This document shows positions 51,858 through 60,049 of a DNA stretch of 64,000 bases, piece after piece. Every line of letters begins with the position of its first letter. The first letter of the stretch is position 1. The translations under genes and the position numbers were made by a program. Below the pieces are notes generated by a model that saw only the letters and a list, made by a program, of their open reading frames with translations, ran no database searches and had not been told where the DNA came from. The stretch covers positions 1 through 64,000 of the forward strand of contig JAIOOR010000008.1 of assembly GCA_021414365.1 (NCBI GenBank). The letters are read 5' to 3'. Origin of the DNA: Nitrosarchaeum sp. (lineage in GTDB: Archaea > Thermoproteota > Nitrososphaeria > Nitrososphaerales > Nitrosopumilaceae).

Positions 51858-52940
51858 ATGAGTAAAAAAAGAGTGGCAATTGTGGGAGTTACGGGTTCCG
51901 TAGGACAGGAATTTGTTCTATCATTAAATAACCATCCTTGGTTTGAAGTTACTCAAATTGCAGCGTCTGAACGTTCTGCAGGAAAAAAATATCTTGATGC
52001 TATCAAAGATCCCAATAGTGGAATAATATCTTGGGAAGTAGATGGTCAGATGCCAGAATACATCAAAGACATGACTGTAAAAAATATTGATGAATTAGAT
52101 TTATCACAATTAGATTTGGTTTTCTCTGCAGTTGAATCTAATGCAGCAAGAGACATTGAAACCAAGATTGCAGCACAACTACCAGTAATTTCAACTAGTT
52201 CTGCTTATCGATATGAAGAAGATGTTCCAATTTTAATTCCTGGAATAAATGATGAGCAATCAGAATTGTTAGAAATACAAAAGAAAAACAGAAATTGGAA
52301 AGGCTGGGTTGCGCCTCTACCAAATTGTACTACTACAGGTTTAGCAATTACTTTAAAACCACTTTATGAAAAATATGGTGCAAAGAAAGTCATGATGACT
52401 TCTATGCAAGCAATATCCGGAGCTGGTCGTGCCCCTGGCGTTTCCGCGATGAATATCACTGATAATATTATACCATATATTGCAAAAGAAGAAGAGAAAG
52501 TAAGAATTGAAACTAGAAAGATTCTTGGTAAGTTAAAGAATGGAAAAATTGAAGATGCAAACATAAGAGTAAGTTGTACATGTACAAGGGTTCCAGTTAT
52601 TGATGGTCATACAGAATCAGTTTTTGTAGAAACTGAAAAAGAGATAGACCCTCAAAGTGCAAAACAGGCATATGATAATGCTAATAATGAAAGTACAGTA
52701 ATGGGTCTTCCATCATCTCCTGAAAAATATTATGCATTTCATGAAGATCCAACTAGGCCTCAACCAAGAATGGAACGTAGTGTGGGTGATGGTATGACAA
52801 CTACTATTGGAAGAGTTGAAAAAGAACAGTTGTTTGATCACGGTTTAAAGTATGTATTATTTTCCCACAATAAAAAAATGGGATCAGCAAAAGGTGCGGT
52901 TTTGTTAGCAGAGATGCTTTACAAAAAAGGTAAAATTTAG
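51858..52940 (+). CDS. asd: Aspartate-semialdehyde dehydrogenase
   Basis: 360 residues. NADP site RVAIVGVTGSVGQEFVLSL, catalytic Cys in LPNCTTTGLAITLKP (about residue 157), and the substrate segment SCTCTRVPVIDGHTESV. It reduces aspartyl phosphate to the semialdehyde for threonine and methionine. Archaeal/fungal-type sequence. Single gene divergent from the cobalamin operon. Confidence 0.95.
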   Translation: MSKKRVAIVGVTGSVGQEFVLSLNNHPWFEVTQIAASERSAGKKYLDAIKDPNSGIISWEVDGQMPEYIKDMTVKNIDELDLSQLDLVFSAVESNAARDIETKIAAQLPVISTSSAYRYEEDVPILIPGINDEQSELLEIQKKNRNWKGWVAPLPNCTTTGLAITLKPLYEKYGAKKVMMTSMQAISGAGRAPGVSAMNITDNIIPYIAKEEEKVRIETRKILGKLKNGKIEDANIRVSCTCTRVPVIDGHTESVFVETEKEIDPQSAKQAYDNANNESTVMGLPSSPEKYYAFHEDPTRPQPRMERSVGDGMTTTIGRVEKEQLFDHGLKYVLFSHNKKMGSAKGAVLLAEMLYKKGKI

Positions 52941-52970
52941 ACTATTTTTTGTAATTTTTACAATAATAAC

Positions 52971-52978
52971 TTTATAAG
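52971..52978 (+). promoter_or_regulatory. TATA box for the Lrp-type regulator
   Basis: TTTATAAG predicts transcription from about 53000. Translation can therefore begin at or after 53001, which includes the Lrp-like codons from 53021 that precede the first normal start codon. Confidence 0.45.
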
Positions 52979-53020
52979 AACCAGAAATCTAGATCGCTTT
53001 GGGTGTTTTAAACGGTAAAA

Positions 53021-53479
53021 GTTGACGATTTAGATTTACAAATTTTGTCAGAATTATCTAATGATGCATCAATTTCAATTCCAAGATTATCAAAAAAAAT
53101 TAATGTTAATTCATCAGTAGTATATTCTAGAATAAAACGTCTAGTAAAACGAAAATTAATTGAACGTTTTACAATTGTTGTAAATGATGCAGAAATCGGT
53201 TATGGGGTAAAAGCATTAACAGGGATAAACATGGACACAAAAAAACGAGATCACATAATTGAAGAATTGTTTAAAATAGATGGAGTAAGAGAGATCGCTG
53301 AAGTTACAGGAAGATTTGACATTTTGGTTACAATGTATGCAAAGTCATTAGATCAGATGCACAAAATGGTATCTGAAAAAATTGGACGAATAGAAGGTAT
53401 ACAATCTTCAGAGTCATTTATTGAAATGAAGTCTCGCGCAAAAGCAATGCCATATAAGTCATTAAAGGATAGTGACTAG
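53021..53479 (+). CDS. Lrp/AsnC-family regulator with unclear start codon
   Basis: The first usual start codon is TTG at 53045, giving 144 residues, but the frame upstream encodes VDDLDLQI, the normal opening helix of Lrp proteins. Only ACG, GTA, AAA, GTT and ATT codons are available before an in-frame stop at 53009. The annotation starts at GTT 53021 as a proposal. The helix-turn-helix (ISIPRLSKKINVNSSVVYSR) and the ligand-binding RAM domain (VREIAEVTGRFDILVTMYA) are complete. The gene ends 2 bases before ctaB, so it may control heme O synthesis. Confidence 0.75.
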   Translation, partial: VDDLDLQILSELSNDASISIPRLSKKINVNSSVVYSRIKRLVKRKLIERFTIVVNDAEIGYGVKALTGINMDTKKRDHIIEELFKIDGVREIAEVTGRFDILVTMYAKSLDQMHKMVSEKIGRIEGIQSSESFIEMKSRAKAMPYKSLKDSD

Positions 53480-53481
53480 TA

Positions 53482-54411
53482 TTGCAAAAACAGAAATCTG
53501 AATCTCGTGTTGCAGTTTATTATGAATTAACAAAACCAAAAATTTGGTATTTGTTAGTATTTACTGCATTTGGAGCAGCTTTGACTGCATCAAATATTTA
53601 CAATATTGAAATTTCTTTTGGTACATGGGCATTAATGTTATTTTCGGTTGCAGCAGGTTCGGCTGCAGCTAATACTCTAACCAATTATCATGATAGAGAC
53701 ATAGATGCAATAATGGAAAGAACAAAAAATAGACCACTTCCATCAAAAAGAATCTATCCTGCTGAAAAAGCTAGAAATTTTGGGCTTGTATTAGCCGGAA
53801 TTTCTTTAGTGTTGGCGTTTAGTATGTCATTTACAACAACTTTAGAACAGGGTAGTTGGGCAACAGTTTTCATCGCATTTGGTTTAGCAAATAACATTCT
53901 TGTGTATTCATATATGTTAAAACGTAATTCTAGAACTAACATAATCTTAGGAGGCTTGTGTGGAGGATCGCCACCATTGATAGGATGGATAGCAGTTACT
54001 ACGACCGATTTATGGACGATGGGTTTGGCAATGGCAGGACTTGTGTTTATTTGGATTCCAATGCATATTTGGGCTTTAACATTACATTTCAAAGAAGATT
54101 ACAATAAAGTTAATGTCCCAATGTTGACTGCAGTACAATCTGAAAAAACATCAGCAAGAGCAATTGCTGGTTCAACTTTTGTAATGGTATTATTTTCAAT
54201 TGCACCTTTCTTTTTGACTACTGATAGTGGACAACCAATGGTAGGTTCAGTTTATTTGTGGACAGCAATAGCTTCTGGTGCTTTAATGATTATATTGTCA
54301 GTTTGGGTAATTGCAAAACCCATGGAGAAAGCATCATGGACTTTGTTCAAGTTTTCTAGTCCTTATTTGGCAGTTTTGTTTATAGCATTAATGGTAGATT
54401 CTGCATTATAA
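53482..54411 (+). CDS. ctaB: Protoheme IX farnesyltransferase (heme O synthase)
   Basis: 309 residues, UbiA family with about nine membrane helices. The prenyl diphosphate site is NTLTNYHDRDIDAIMERTKN and the second loop is FKEDYNKVNVPM. It adds the farnesyl chain to heme B, feeding CtaA at 30.35 kb and the oxidase at 31.8-34.0 kb. TTG start 2 bases after the Lrp stop. Confidence 0.95.
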   Translation: MQKQKSESRVAVYYELTKPKIWYLLVFTAFGAALTASNIYNIEISFGTWALMLFSVAAGSAAANTLTNYHDRDIDAIMERTKNRPLPSKRIYPAEKARNFGLVLAGISLVLAFSMSFTTTLEQGSWATVFIAFGLANNILVYSYMLKRNSRTNIILGGLCGGSPPLIGWIAVTTTDLWTMGLAMAGLVFIWIPMHIWALTLHFKEDYNKVNVPMLTAVQSEKTSARAIAGSTFVMVLFSIAPFFLTTDSGQPMVGSVYLWTAIASGALMIILSVWVIAKPMEKASWTLFKFSSPYLAVLFIALMVDSAL

Positions 54412-54639
54412 AATACTGTTATTATCATCTAAACTATTTAGCTCTTTTGTTACTTTGAAATGTGTTTCTAATAGTGATTCAATTTCATTTTGTAATTGAA
54501 AAGAATTCCATTTAGAATTAACTAATGAAATTAATTTTGTAATAATATTCCATTGAATATTATTTTGTTGATCAATTAATTCAAGAAATCGTTTTCCTTT
54601 TTCATCTTCTGACATATTTTTTAAATATTTCACAATCAT
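54406..54639 (-). CDS. Hypothetical small helical protein
   Basis: 77 residues, helical and charged, with WNIITKLISLVNSKWNSFQ and a Leu-rich end. A start at the internal ATG encoding MSEDEKGKRF (residue 9) is also possible. The stop overlaps the ctaB stop by 6 bases. Function is unknown. Confidence 0.5.
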   Translation of the reverse strand: MIVKYLKNMSEDEKGKRFLELIDQQNNIQWNIITKLISLVNSKWNSFQLQNEIESLLETHFKVTKELNSLDDNNSIL

Positions 54640-54732
54640 AAAAAGATAGCATGTGTAAAGATAATTAAATAAAATTATTTGTTATAAGTAAAAATTATAC
54701 AATTTAATTAATAGATAAAATTACAAAAAATA

Positions 54733-54897
54733 ATGAAATGTAGCATATCAGAGTGTAAAACTATAGCCAATAAGTCAGTAAAGATAGGATTTAAAGAAAC
54801 CAGAAATTTGTGTGAGTATCATTATAATTTGTTTAAAAATAAAGAAGAAAAACATGTACCAAATTTTAACAAAGCATCGAAATTTAAAGAAAAGTAG
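54733..54897 (+). CDS. Zinc-finger-like mini-protein (short gene)
   Basis: 54 residues: MKCSISECKT, then RNLCEYHYNLF, then a basic tail. Cys3, Cys8, Cys27 and His30 could form a small zinc site of the CCCH type. ATG start and stop fit the gap between neighbouring genes. Function is unknown; the spaced Cys/His is the evidence. Confidence 0.5.
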   Translation: MKCSISECKTIANKSVKIGFKETRNLCEYHYNLFKNKEEKHVPNFNKASKFKEK

Positions 54898-54964
54898 ACA
54901 ATCAATAATTTCCACATAATGGAATGATTGAAAACTTTAACATCTACTATTTTTAATGTATTTT

Positions 54965-55438
54965 ATGGCTACTAAGAAAAAAAATAGTCCAAAAAAGAAG
55001 TCCAAAAAAAAAATAATCGCTAAACCGATAAAACAAACAAAATCTTCAACAAATAAACCTGAATTTGAAAAAGCATGGAAAGAATATAATGCTGCTTTGA
55101 GTGTATGGAAAGAATCACTTGCACAATGGCAAAAAGCAACAAATGATACATTGATGACATATCATGATGCTTGTCAAAGAGCTTTAGAATCAGACACTGA
55201 GCTTTTGAAAAAAGTCAGTTCAAGTTGGGACAGTACATGGCAAGAGATAGGTCCAGAATACATTAAACAACAAACAAAAATGATTGAAAACATCTTTAAG
55301 GAAACTAACATAGATTCTATTAAAAAATTCAATGAACAGTGGGAAAAATTTTTAAAAACTTCTGGTGACGATTCAATTAAAGCATATCAAGAAGCAATAA
55401 AACAGTTCAATCAAGCTTGGCAAACAAGTAATATTTGA
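54965..55438 (+). CDS. Helical Trp-repeat protein, phasin-like, with basic N-terminus
   Basis: 157 residues from the ATG at 54965 (another ATG lies 9 bases upstream). A Lys-rich N-terminus (ATKKKNSPKKKSKKK) leads into an all-helical region with Trp at regular places. The 19-residue unit FNEQWEKFLKTSGDDSIKA near residue 122 and the following YQEAIKQFNQAW match the C-terminus of the protein at 56674-57105. The build resembles phasins and PhaE subunits that coat polyhydroxyalkanoate granules. The basic tail might bind nucleic acid instead. Confidence 0.65.
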   Translation: MATKKKNSPKKKSKKKIIAKPIKQTKSSTNKPEFEKAWKEYNAALSVWKESLAQWQKATNDTLMTYHDACQRALESDTELLKKVSSSWDSTWQEIGPEYIKQQTKMIENIFKETNIDSIKKFNEQWEKFLKTSGDDSIKAYQEAIKQFNQAWQTSNI

Positions 55439-55548
55439 CTGAAGTATTTTCAAATCAGTTAAAATCTTTAATGTATTCATAAAATAATATCATAAATTGA
55501 TGAATTTAGAAATAAGATTATAATTGGTTTTATTCAGTTTACTTTCAG

Positions 55549-55926
55549 ATGGAAATATCAATTGAGCCGTGGAAAAAATTAGTAATTCACGAGGTCATAG
55601 AATACAAATTTGATGACTGGGTAAAACAAATAGCATTTAGTACTAGATCTTCAGGAGGAGGTATTCCAACCATGCAGTGGACAAACGGAATTGTATTTTC
55701 TCCAGCAAATTTTCCTACGACAAATATCACGGTAGAAGAACAGTTAAAGGGAATACTTCATTGGTCTTCAGTGTCTTTTGCAATAAAAGAAAAATTTGAG
55801 AAGCAAATAGTAATTGAAAATGCAACAATTAATCTTGTAGATGTTAGTGTAAATGAAATTTTTAAAGAACTTGCACAAAATTTAAAGAAACGTTCAAAAT
55901 TTACAGTTTATTCTGAAAAAGAATAG
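55549..55926 (+). CDS. Hypothetical alpha/beta protein
   Basis: 125 residues. VIHEVIEYKFDDWVKQIAFS, a glycine-rich SSGGGIPTMQWTNGIVFS turn and a helical end with FKELAQNLKKRSKF. It has no membrane segment or Cys. It lies between the two Trp-repeat protein genes. No function is recognised. Confidence 0.55.
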   Translation: MEISIEPWKKLVIHEVIEYKFDDWVKQIAFSTRSSGGGIPTMQWTNGIVFSPANFPTTNITVEEQLKGILHWSSVSFAIKEKFEKQIVIENATINLVDVSVNEIFKELAQNLKKRSKFTVYSEKE

Positions 55927-56177
55927 TGGATTGTAAAGAGAAAATCAAAGAGGGTGAATCTATTTTAAAAAAGATGACATAATTTGAGCCTGATCTATAC
56001 TACGTAAAGTATTTTTTTTAATTCATATCTTGGTTCTGTAAATAAGGCATATTCAGCAATTTTTGAAGAAGCTAACAGAGGTTTTGGGTTATTTATTTCT
56101 GGGAAATATACCAAATAAATATTTTTAGAAAAAGCTAAAGTGAAAGATGATCAAAAAGATATAGATTTTTTTATGGT
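55927..56177. other. AT-rich gap without recognisable gene
   Basis: The stretch has stop codons in all frames and long A/T runs. I see no tRNA, hairpin with T-tract or repeated element in it. Confidence 0.4.
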
Positions 56178-56279
56178 TTGACAAAAAATTCGAGGAAGAG
56201 TATAAAAATAATCCAGATTTTATTAAAAAAAAGTTGTAAAGTACAAAATGAAGATAAAAAACTATCAAAAGTTAAGATC

Positions 56280-56504
56280 ATGATAAGAGCCAAAGAAAGA
56301 TTTGTGAGAGATCCTAATCAAGAAATATTAGTTTATTTAAAAAATGAAAAACTAAGTTCAGTTGAAGAATTACAAATTGAAATTAAAAGACAGATACCCG
56401 TATTTTTAGAAATAATAAATTATAAAAGAAGTAACAATGGTGAACCTAGAATTAATGAAAAACAGGTTTACTGTTTCAACATTTTTAGATATCGAAGAGA
56501 ATGA
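56280..56504 (+). CDS. Doubtful small basic protein
   Basis: 74 residues from the ATG at 56280 (a TTG at 56178 gives 108). It is rich in Lys, Arg and Ile: MIRAKERFVRDPNQEILVYL, then IPVFLEIINYKRSNNGEPR. A second frame, 56455-56610, overlaps its end and encodes FTVSTFLDIEENEDEFEII. Both are AT-rich; one or both may be remnants or chance. No family is recognised. Confidence 0.3.
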   Translation: MIRAKERFVRDPNQEILVYLKNEKLSSVEELQIEIKRQIPVFLEIINYKRSNNGEPRINEKQVYCFNIFRYRRE

Positions 56505-56673
56505 GGATGAGTTTGAAATTATCTATACATCAAAAATTTACATTTCAGTAATGAAGAGGTTTTTAATTGATGCGAGAGAGAAAATTAAAGAGTTGACATC
56601 GTGTACATGATTTTTTAAATTATTTAATTTGCATTAACCAAAATAAAGAAAGAAGATGATTTCGGGTAATTTA

Positions 56674-57105
56674 TCAGGACGTTTTGGATTTATTAGGCCA
56701 CATAGAATTCCAAGTTTCTGCAAATTTTTTCATCATTTCGCCATAAGCCTTCATTTGTTCCATTCCAGATGAATTTAGAGTGTTTTGCCAATTTTCTACA
56801 AACTGCTTGAATGTTGATGTATTTGATGCATTAAGAGATTTTTGCCAAGACTCTCCAAATTCTTTGAATGATTTCATTCCTACATCGTTAAGTGCTTTTT
56901 GCCAATTTTCTCCAAATAGCTTCATAGTATCCACACTAGATTCTTTGGTAGCTTTTTCCCATACATCATTGAATTTAGTTTGCATTTCATTAGTGGCATT
57001 TTGAATTTGCTCAAACATGGTTTTCCAATTTGCAAGAGATTTTGAATATTCTTGCCAAAGAGAATCCCATTCATATGATTTTTCTTCAGATGTCATAATT
57101 ACCAA
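56674..57105 (-). CDS. Protein of tandem 19-residue Trp repeats, phasin-like
   Basis: 143 residues; the second codon onwards reads MTSEEKSYEWDS if started at the internal ATG. Four 19-residue repeats run without gaps from about residue 48: FNDVWEKATKESSVDTMKL, FGENWQKALNDVGMKSFKE, FGESWQKSLNASNTSTFKQ, FVENWQNTLNSSGMEQMKA, then YGEMMKKFAETWNSMW. All should be helical with Trp on one face. A related protein is encoded at 54965. Phasin-like granule coating is one possibility. Confidence 0.75.
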   Translation of the reverse strand: MVIMTSEEKSYEWDSLWQEYSKSLANWKTMFEQIQNATNEMQTKFNDVWEKATKESSVDTMKLFGENWQKALNDVGMKSFKEFGESWQKSLNASNTSTFKQFVENWQNTLNSSGMEQMKAYGEMMKKFAETWNSMWPNKSKTS

Positions 57106-57146
57106 TAGTTTTTGAGACTCTTAAACTGATCCATAAAAATCAAATA

Positions 57147-57656
57147 TTAGATTTTTTTACGATGTTTTAATCTATTTTCCATTCTGATTTTTCCCTCGGC
57201 AAATTTTGTTCGATCTTCATCGGTTTTCAGTAATAATTTTGGAACAGGTTTTGGTTTTCCATTTTTATCTAATCCAACAAAAGTCACAAAAGCTGTTCCG
57301 GTTACAGTTTTAATGCCAGTTATGATATCTTCTGCCTCAGATCTTACTTCAATTTCCATTGAAGAGTTATGAACATAGTTTATTCTAGCATTTAATTTTA
57401 GAACATTCCCTACAAAAACAGGTTTTATGAAATTTACACTATCCATACTTACAGTTACTGCATTTGATTGAGAGTGTCTTTGAGCAACAATGCCGGCTAC
57501 CATATCAATATGTTTTAGAATTTCTCCTCCAAACACATTTCCTGCTGGATTTGCATCTGATGGAAACATTCTAACTGTTACATCAGCACTTGATTCTGAA
57601 GGACTTTTATTTTTAATTGGAGTTTCTGAGTCGTTTTGCAATAGAATGTTATACAT
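57147..57656 (-). CDS. Acyl-CoA thioesterase (hotdog fold)
   Basis: 169 residues. FPSDANPAGNVFGGEILKHI carries the catalytic Asn/Asp-type segment of the YciA/BFIT group, followed by VTVSMDSVNFIKPVFVG and TGTAFVTFVGLD. A basic C-terminus (ENRLKHRKK) ends it. It hydrolyses acyl-CoA. Downstream of UbiD on the same strand, 39 bases apart. Confidence 0.9.
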   Translation of the reverse strand: MYNILLQNDSETPIKNKSPSESSADVTVRMFPSDANPAGNVFGGEILKHIDMVAGIVAQRHSQSNAVTVSMDSVNFIKPVFVGNVLKLNARINYVHNSSMEIEVRSEAEDIITGIKTVTGTAFVTFVGLDKNGKPKPVPKLLLKTDEDRTKFAEGKIRMENRLKHRKKI

Positions 57657-57695
57657 TTAATCCAATTTAATTTATGCAGTAGTGATAACGTATTG

Positions 57696-59027
57696 TTATT
57701 TGAAATAGTCTTTTAGGTTTATTTTGTCTATTTTAGGTATTTTTGCTAATTCAAATCCTTCAGGACGCTTTAAAAGAGATCTTGTGGCATCAATGCCCAT
57801 TTTTGTAGTTTTTAAATTCTTTTGATCACTAGAAGGATCTAGGCTAGAACCCCGTACATTTTTTATTATTATCAAATCTTTATCAGCTTGAAATCTTGTA
57901 GCCATCGCATATTCAACAGATTCTGCGTTATTAGGATCAATATCTTCATCTACTATAGTAACTTGTTTCAATGAACGATGTGATTCAAATGTTTTTTTAA
58001 TTATTTTTTTTGGATCAGAATTAGTTTTCTTTTTAATTTGTACTACTGCATGTAGCCAGTTACATCCACCATTTGTCATTGAAACCTGCTGAATTTGAGG
58101 AAATGTTTTTTTCAATTCGCCGTTTAATTTTGATTCAATTGGCATTCCCATTAATAATCGATGTTCTGAAAAACCAGAAAGAATGTCATGAAAAATTGGA
58201 TTATTTCTATAATACAAAGAATCTAACTCAAAAATTGGTTGTGATCTGTGATGATCATAAGTTTGAAGCATTTCTACCATCCATTCAGGATGGATTTTAT
58301 CTTGGAGAATTTTTCCTTCCATGACAATTTCGGTTCCAGAAGGAACATGTAATCCAGTATAAGGAAGTTTAGCTAAAGTGAGTTTGTATCCTAAAAGAGA
58401 ATTTGCAATATCAATCTCATCTTTACCCCATTCAGCTTGATATGCACCTGCAATAGATATTGCTGGATGAACACCTACAGTGATTGCAATTTTAAGATCT
58501 TCATGATGTTCTTTTGCATCAAGAAAACATCTGTGAAGATGTCTTCCTTCAACCATTCTAATTGAAAAATGAGTATTATCAATTGGCATCATTCTGTGAA
58601 ATGATGAGTTTTGCTCTCCAGTTTCAGGATTTTTGACATATGCTATAGATGAAGTTATGAAAGGTCCAGATTCTTTTTCAAAATGGGTAACAATAGGCAT
58701 AATTGATATGTTTTTTGATTTATTTTCCATGAATTCTCCAGAGGAAATAATTTTAGGTTTTTTTGCTTTTTTAATGGCAGAAATCACAGTTTCATGGATT
58801 TTTTCTTCTTTACTTCCAATTGCTTGAGCAAATCTTTTCCTAGTACCGACTAGATTGGAAACTAAATTAAAATCACTTTCCATAATATTTTCAAATAAAA
58901 CAGCACTGGAACCATCAACTTTTGCGGTGATTCCAGCGATTTCATATTTTGTTGAAACACATTTTTTTATAGTTTTAAGTTCACCGCTTTTTTTTATCAA
59001 TGAAAGATAGTGTCTTAAATCTGTCAA
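57696..59027 (-). CDS. UbiD-family decarboxylase
   Basis: 443 residues. The family segments SFHRMMPIDNTHFSIRMVEG, GVHPAISIAGAYQ and TGLHVPSGTEIVMEG are present, with the Glu-rich catalytic region in EHRLLMGMP and TIVDEDIDPNN. UbiD enzymes use prenylated FMN to decarboxylate aromatic or unsaturated acids, for example in quinone synthesis. Overlaps the upstream gene by 4 bases (ATGA). No UbiX is in the window. Confidence 0.9.
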   Translation of the reverse strand: MTDLRHYLSLIKKSGELKTIKKCVSTKYEIAGITAKVDGSSAVLFENIMESDFNLVSNLVGTRKRFAQAIGSKEEKIHETVISAIKKAKKPKIISSGEFMENKSKNISIMPIVTHFEKESGPFITSSIAYVKNPETGEQNSSFHRMMPIDNTHFSIRMVEGRHLHRCFLDAKEHHEDLKIAITVGVHPAISIAGAYQAEWGKDEIDIANSLLGYKLTLAKLPYTGLHVPSGTEIVMEGKILQDKIHPEWMVEMLQTYDHHRSQPIFELDSLYYRNNPIFHDILSGFSEHRLLMGMPIESKLNGELKKTFPQIQQVSMTNGGCNWLHAVVQIKKKTNSDPKKIIKKTFESHRSLKQVTIVDEDIDPNNAESVEYAMATRFQADKDLIIIKNVRGSSLDPSSDQKNLKTTKMGIDATRSLLKRPEGFELAKIPKIDKINLKDYFK

Positions 59028-59362
59028 TTCTGAATCATATCCATAATTTCTGACATTATAGCTTTTGCAGTATCTATTTCTAATTCTTTTTGAATAAATG
59101 ATGAAACCACCGCAATACCTTTCATTCTGGTACTGATTCTTTCTGCAGTCAATTTTAGAAATAGTGATTCAGTGCGGGATGGAATAATTGTTGTTGTTAC
59201 TGCAGTAGGACCTGTAGCTAATGAAATAACCATAGAACCTAGCTTGTTAGAACCTTCAGTTATAGAAACAAAATACCCATTATCAAACTTAAGAATTTGT
59301 AAAGAAAAATTACGACTCTCCAAAGTAACGGTTTTCTGTGAAAACCCATTTGGAGAGTTCAA
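59024..59362 (-). CDS. Hypothetical protein coupled to UbiD
   Basis: 112 residues: beta strands FSLQILKFDNGYFVSITEG and GSMVISLATGP, then helices ending in AKAIMSEIMDMIQN. The pattern vaguely recalls archaeal proteasome-assembly-chaperone-type folds, but this is not firm. The stop overlaps the UbiD start as ATGA, so the two are translated together. Confidence 0.6.
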   Translation of the reverse strand: MNSPNGFSQKTVTLESRNFSLQILKFDNGYFVSITEGSNKLGSMVISLATGPTAVTTTIIPSRTESLFLKLTAERISTRMKGIAVVSSFIQKELEIDTAKAIMSEIMDMIQN

Positions 59363-59379
59363 TGAACTATGAACAAATC

Positions 59380-59754
59380 TTATGCTTTTATTGCTATTGA
59401 TTCAGTTTCTGGGGTTGGTTCTATTTTAGCAATTTTTGGTGCTTTAGCAACTTTTGCTTTAGCAACTTTTGCTTTCTGTTTTGCTTTGACCACTATTACC
59501 TCTTCAACTTCTTGTTGATTTTCAGCATTTGCTTTTGCTTCAATAGAATCAGCTTCTACTCTAGCACGAAGTTTTGCTTTGTATTTCAAGTTTCGTGGTT
59601 TTGTTCTTAATCTATATCCACAGCATGGACACCATAGACCTTCCCATTTGATGAATATTTCACAAATTTGACATCGTCGTTGTCCAGAAGCGTATCTTCC
59701 AGTTCCTACAGGCTTTTGAGCCTTGTATCTAACGCAAATTCCTTTACAAGTCAT
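59380..59754 (-). CDS. Cys-rich zinc protein with Ala/Lys-rich tail
   Basis: 124 residues. The N-terminal half is Cys-rich: MTCKGICVRYKA, then RRCQICEIF and LWCPCCGYRLRTKPRN. The C-terminal half is low-complexity, rich in Lys, Ala and Val (KAKVAKAKVAKAPK). The Cys-rich half looks like a small zinc-binding nucleic-acid protein, a type I associate with Thaumarchaeota. Function is unknown. Confidence 0.75.
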   Translation of the reverse strand: MTCKGICVRYKAQKPVGTGRYASGQRRCQICEIFIKWEGLWCPCCGYRLRTKPRNLKYKAKLRARVEADSIEAKANAENQQEVEEVIVVKAKQKAKVAKAKVAKAPKIAKIEPTPETESIAIKA

Positions 59755-60049
59755 CTTGGTAACATATTATAGAATTCATATCTATATAAGGATGGATCGA
59801 TAAAATTTTGATAAAAATAATTAAAAGTACCAAATAATTTCAATTTATGACACGATCATTGTCATTTGTTTGCAAGAAAAACCCAAAATCTTCAATAAAT
59901 ATGTATAGCTTATTGAAATATATACCATAGAAAAAATTTTGGTAAATTAATAAATTGAAAAGATATAGGAAAAATAATGTATTTTTCATAACTTATGATA
60001 AAATTAACTTAATTTTTATAATTAATTTTAATTATAAAATTATGAGAAT
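59755..60049. other. AT-rich gap with one inverted repeat
   Basis: No coding frame is credible. TTCAATAA and TTATTGAA (59891-59898, 59910-59917) form an 8-bp inverted repeat with an 11-base loop. AATTTTA/TAAAATT near 60023-60041 lies just after the stop of the RuvC-like gene and may act as its terminator. Confidence 0.35.
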
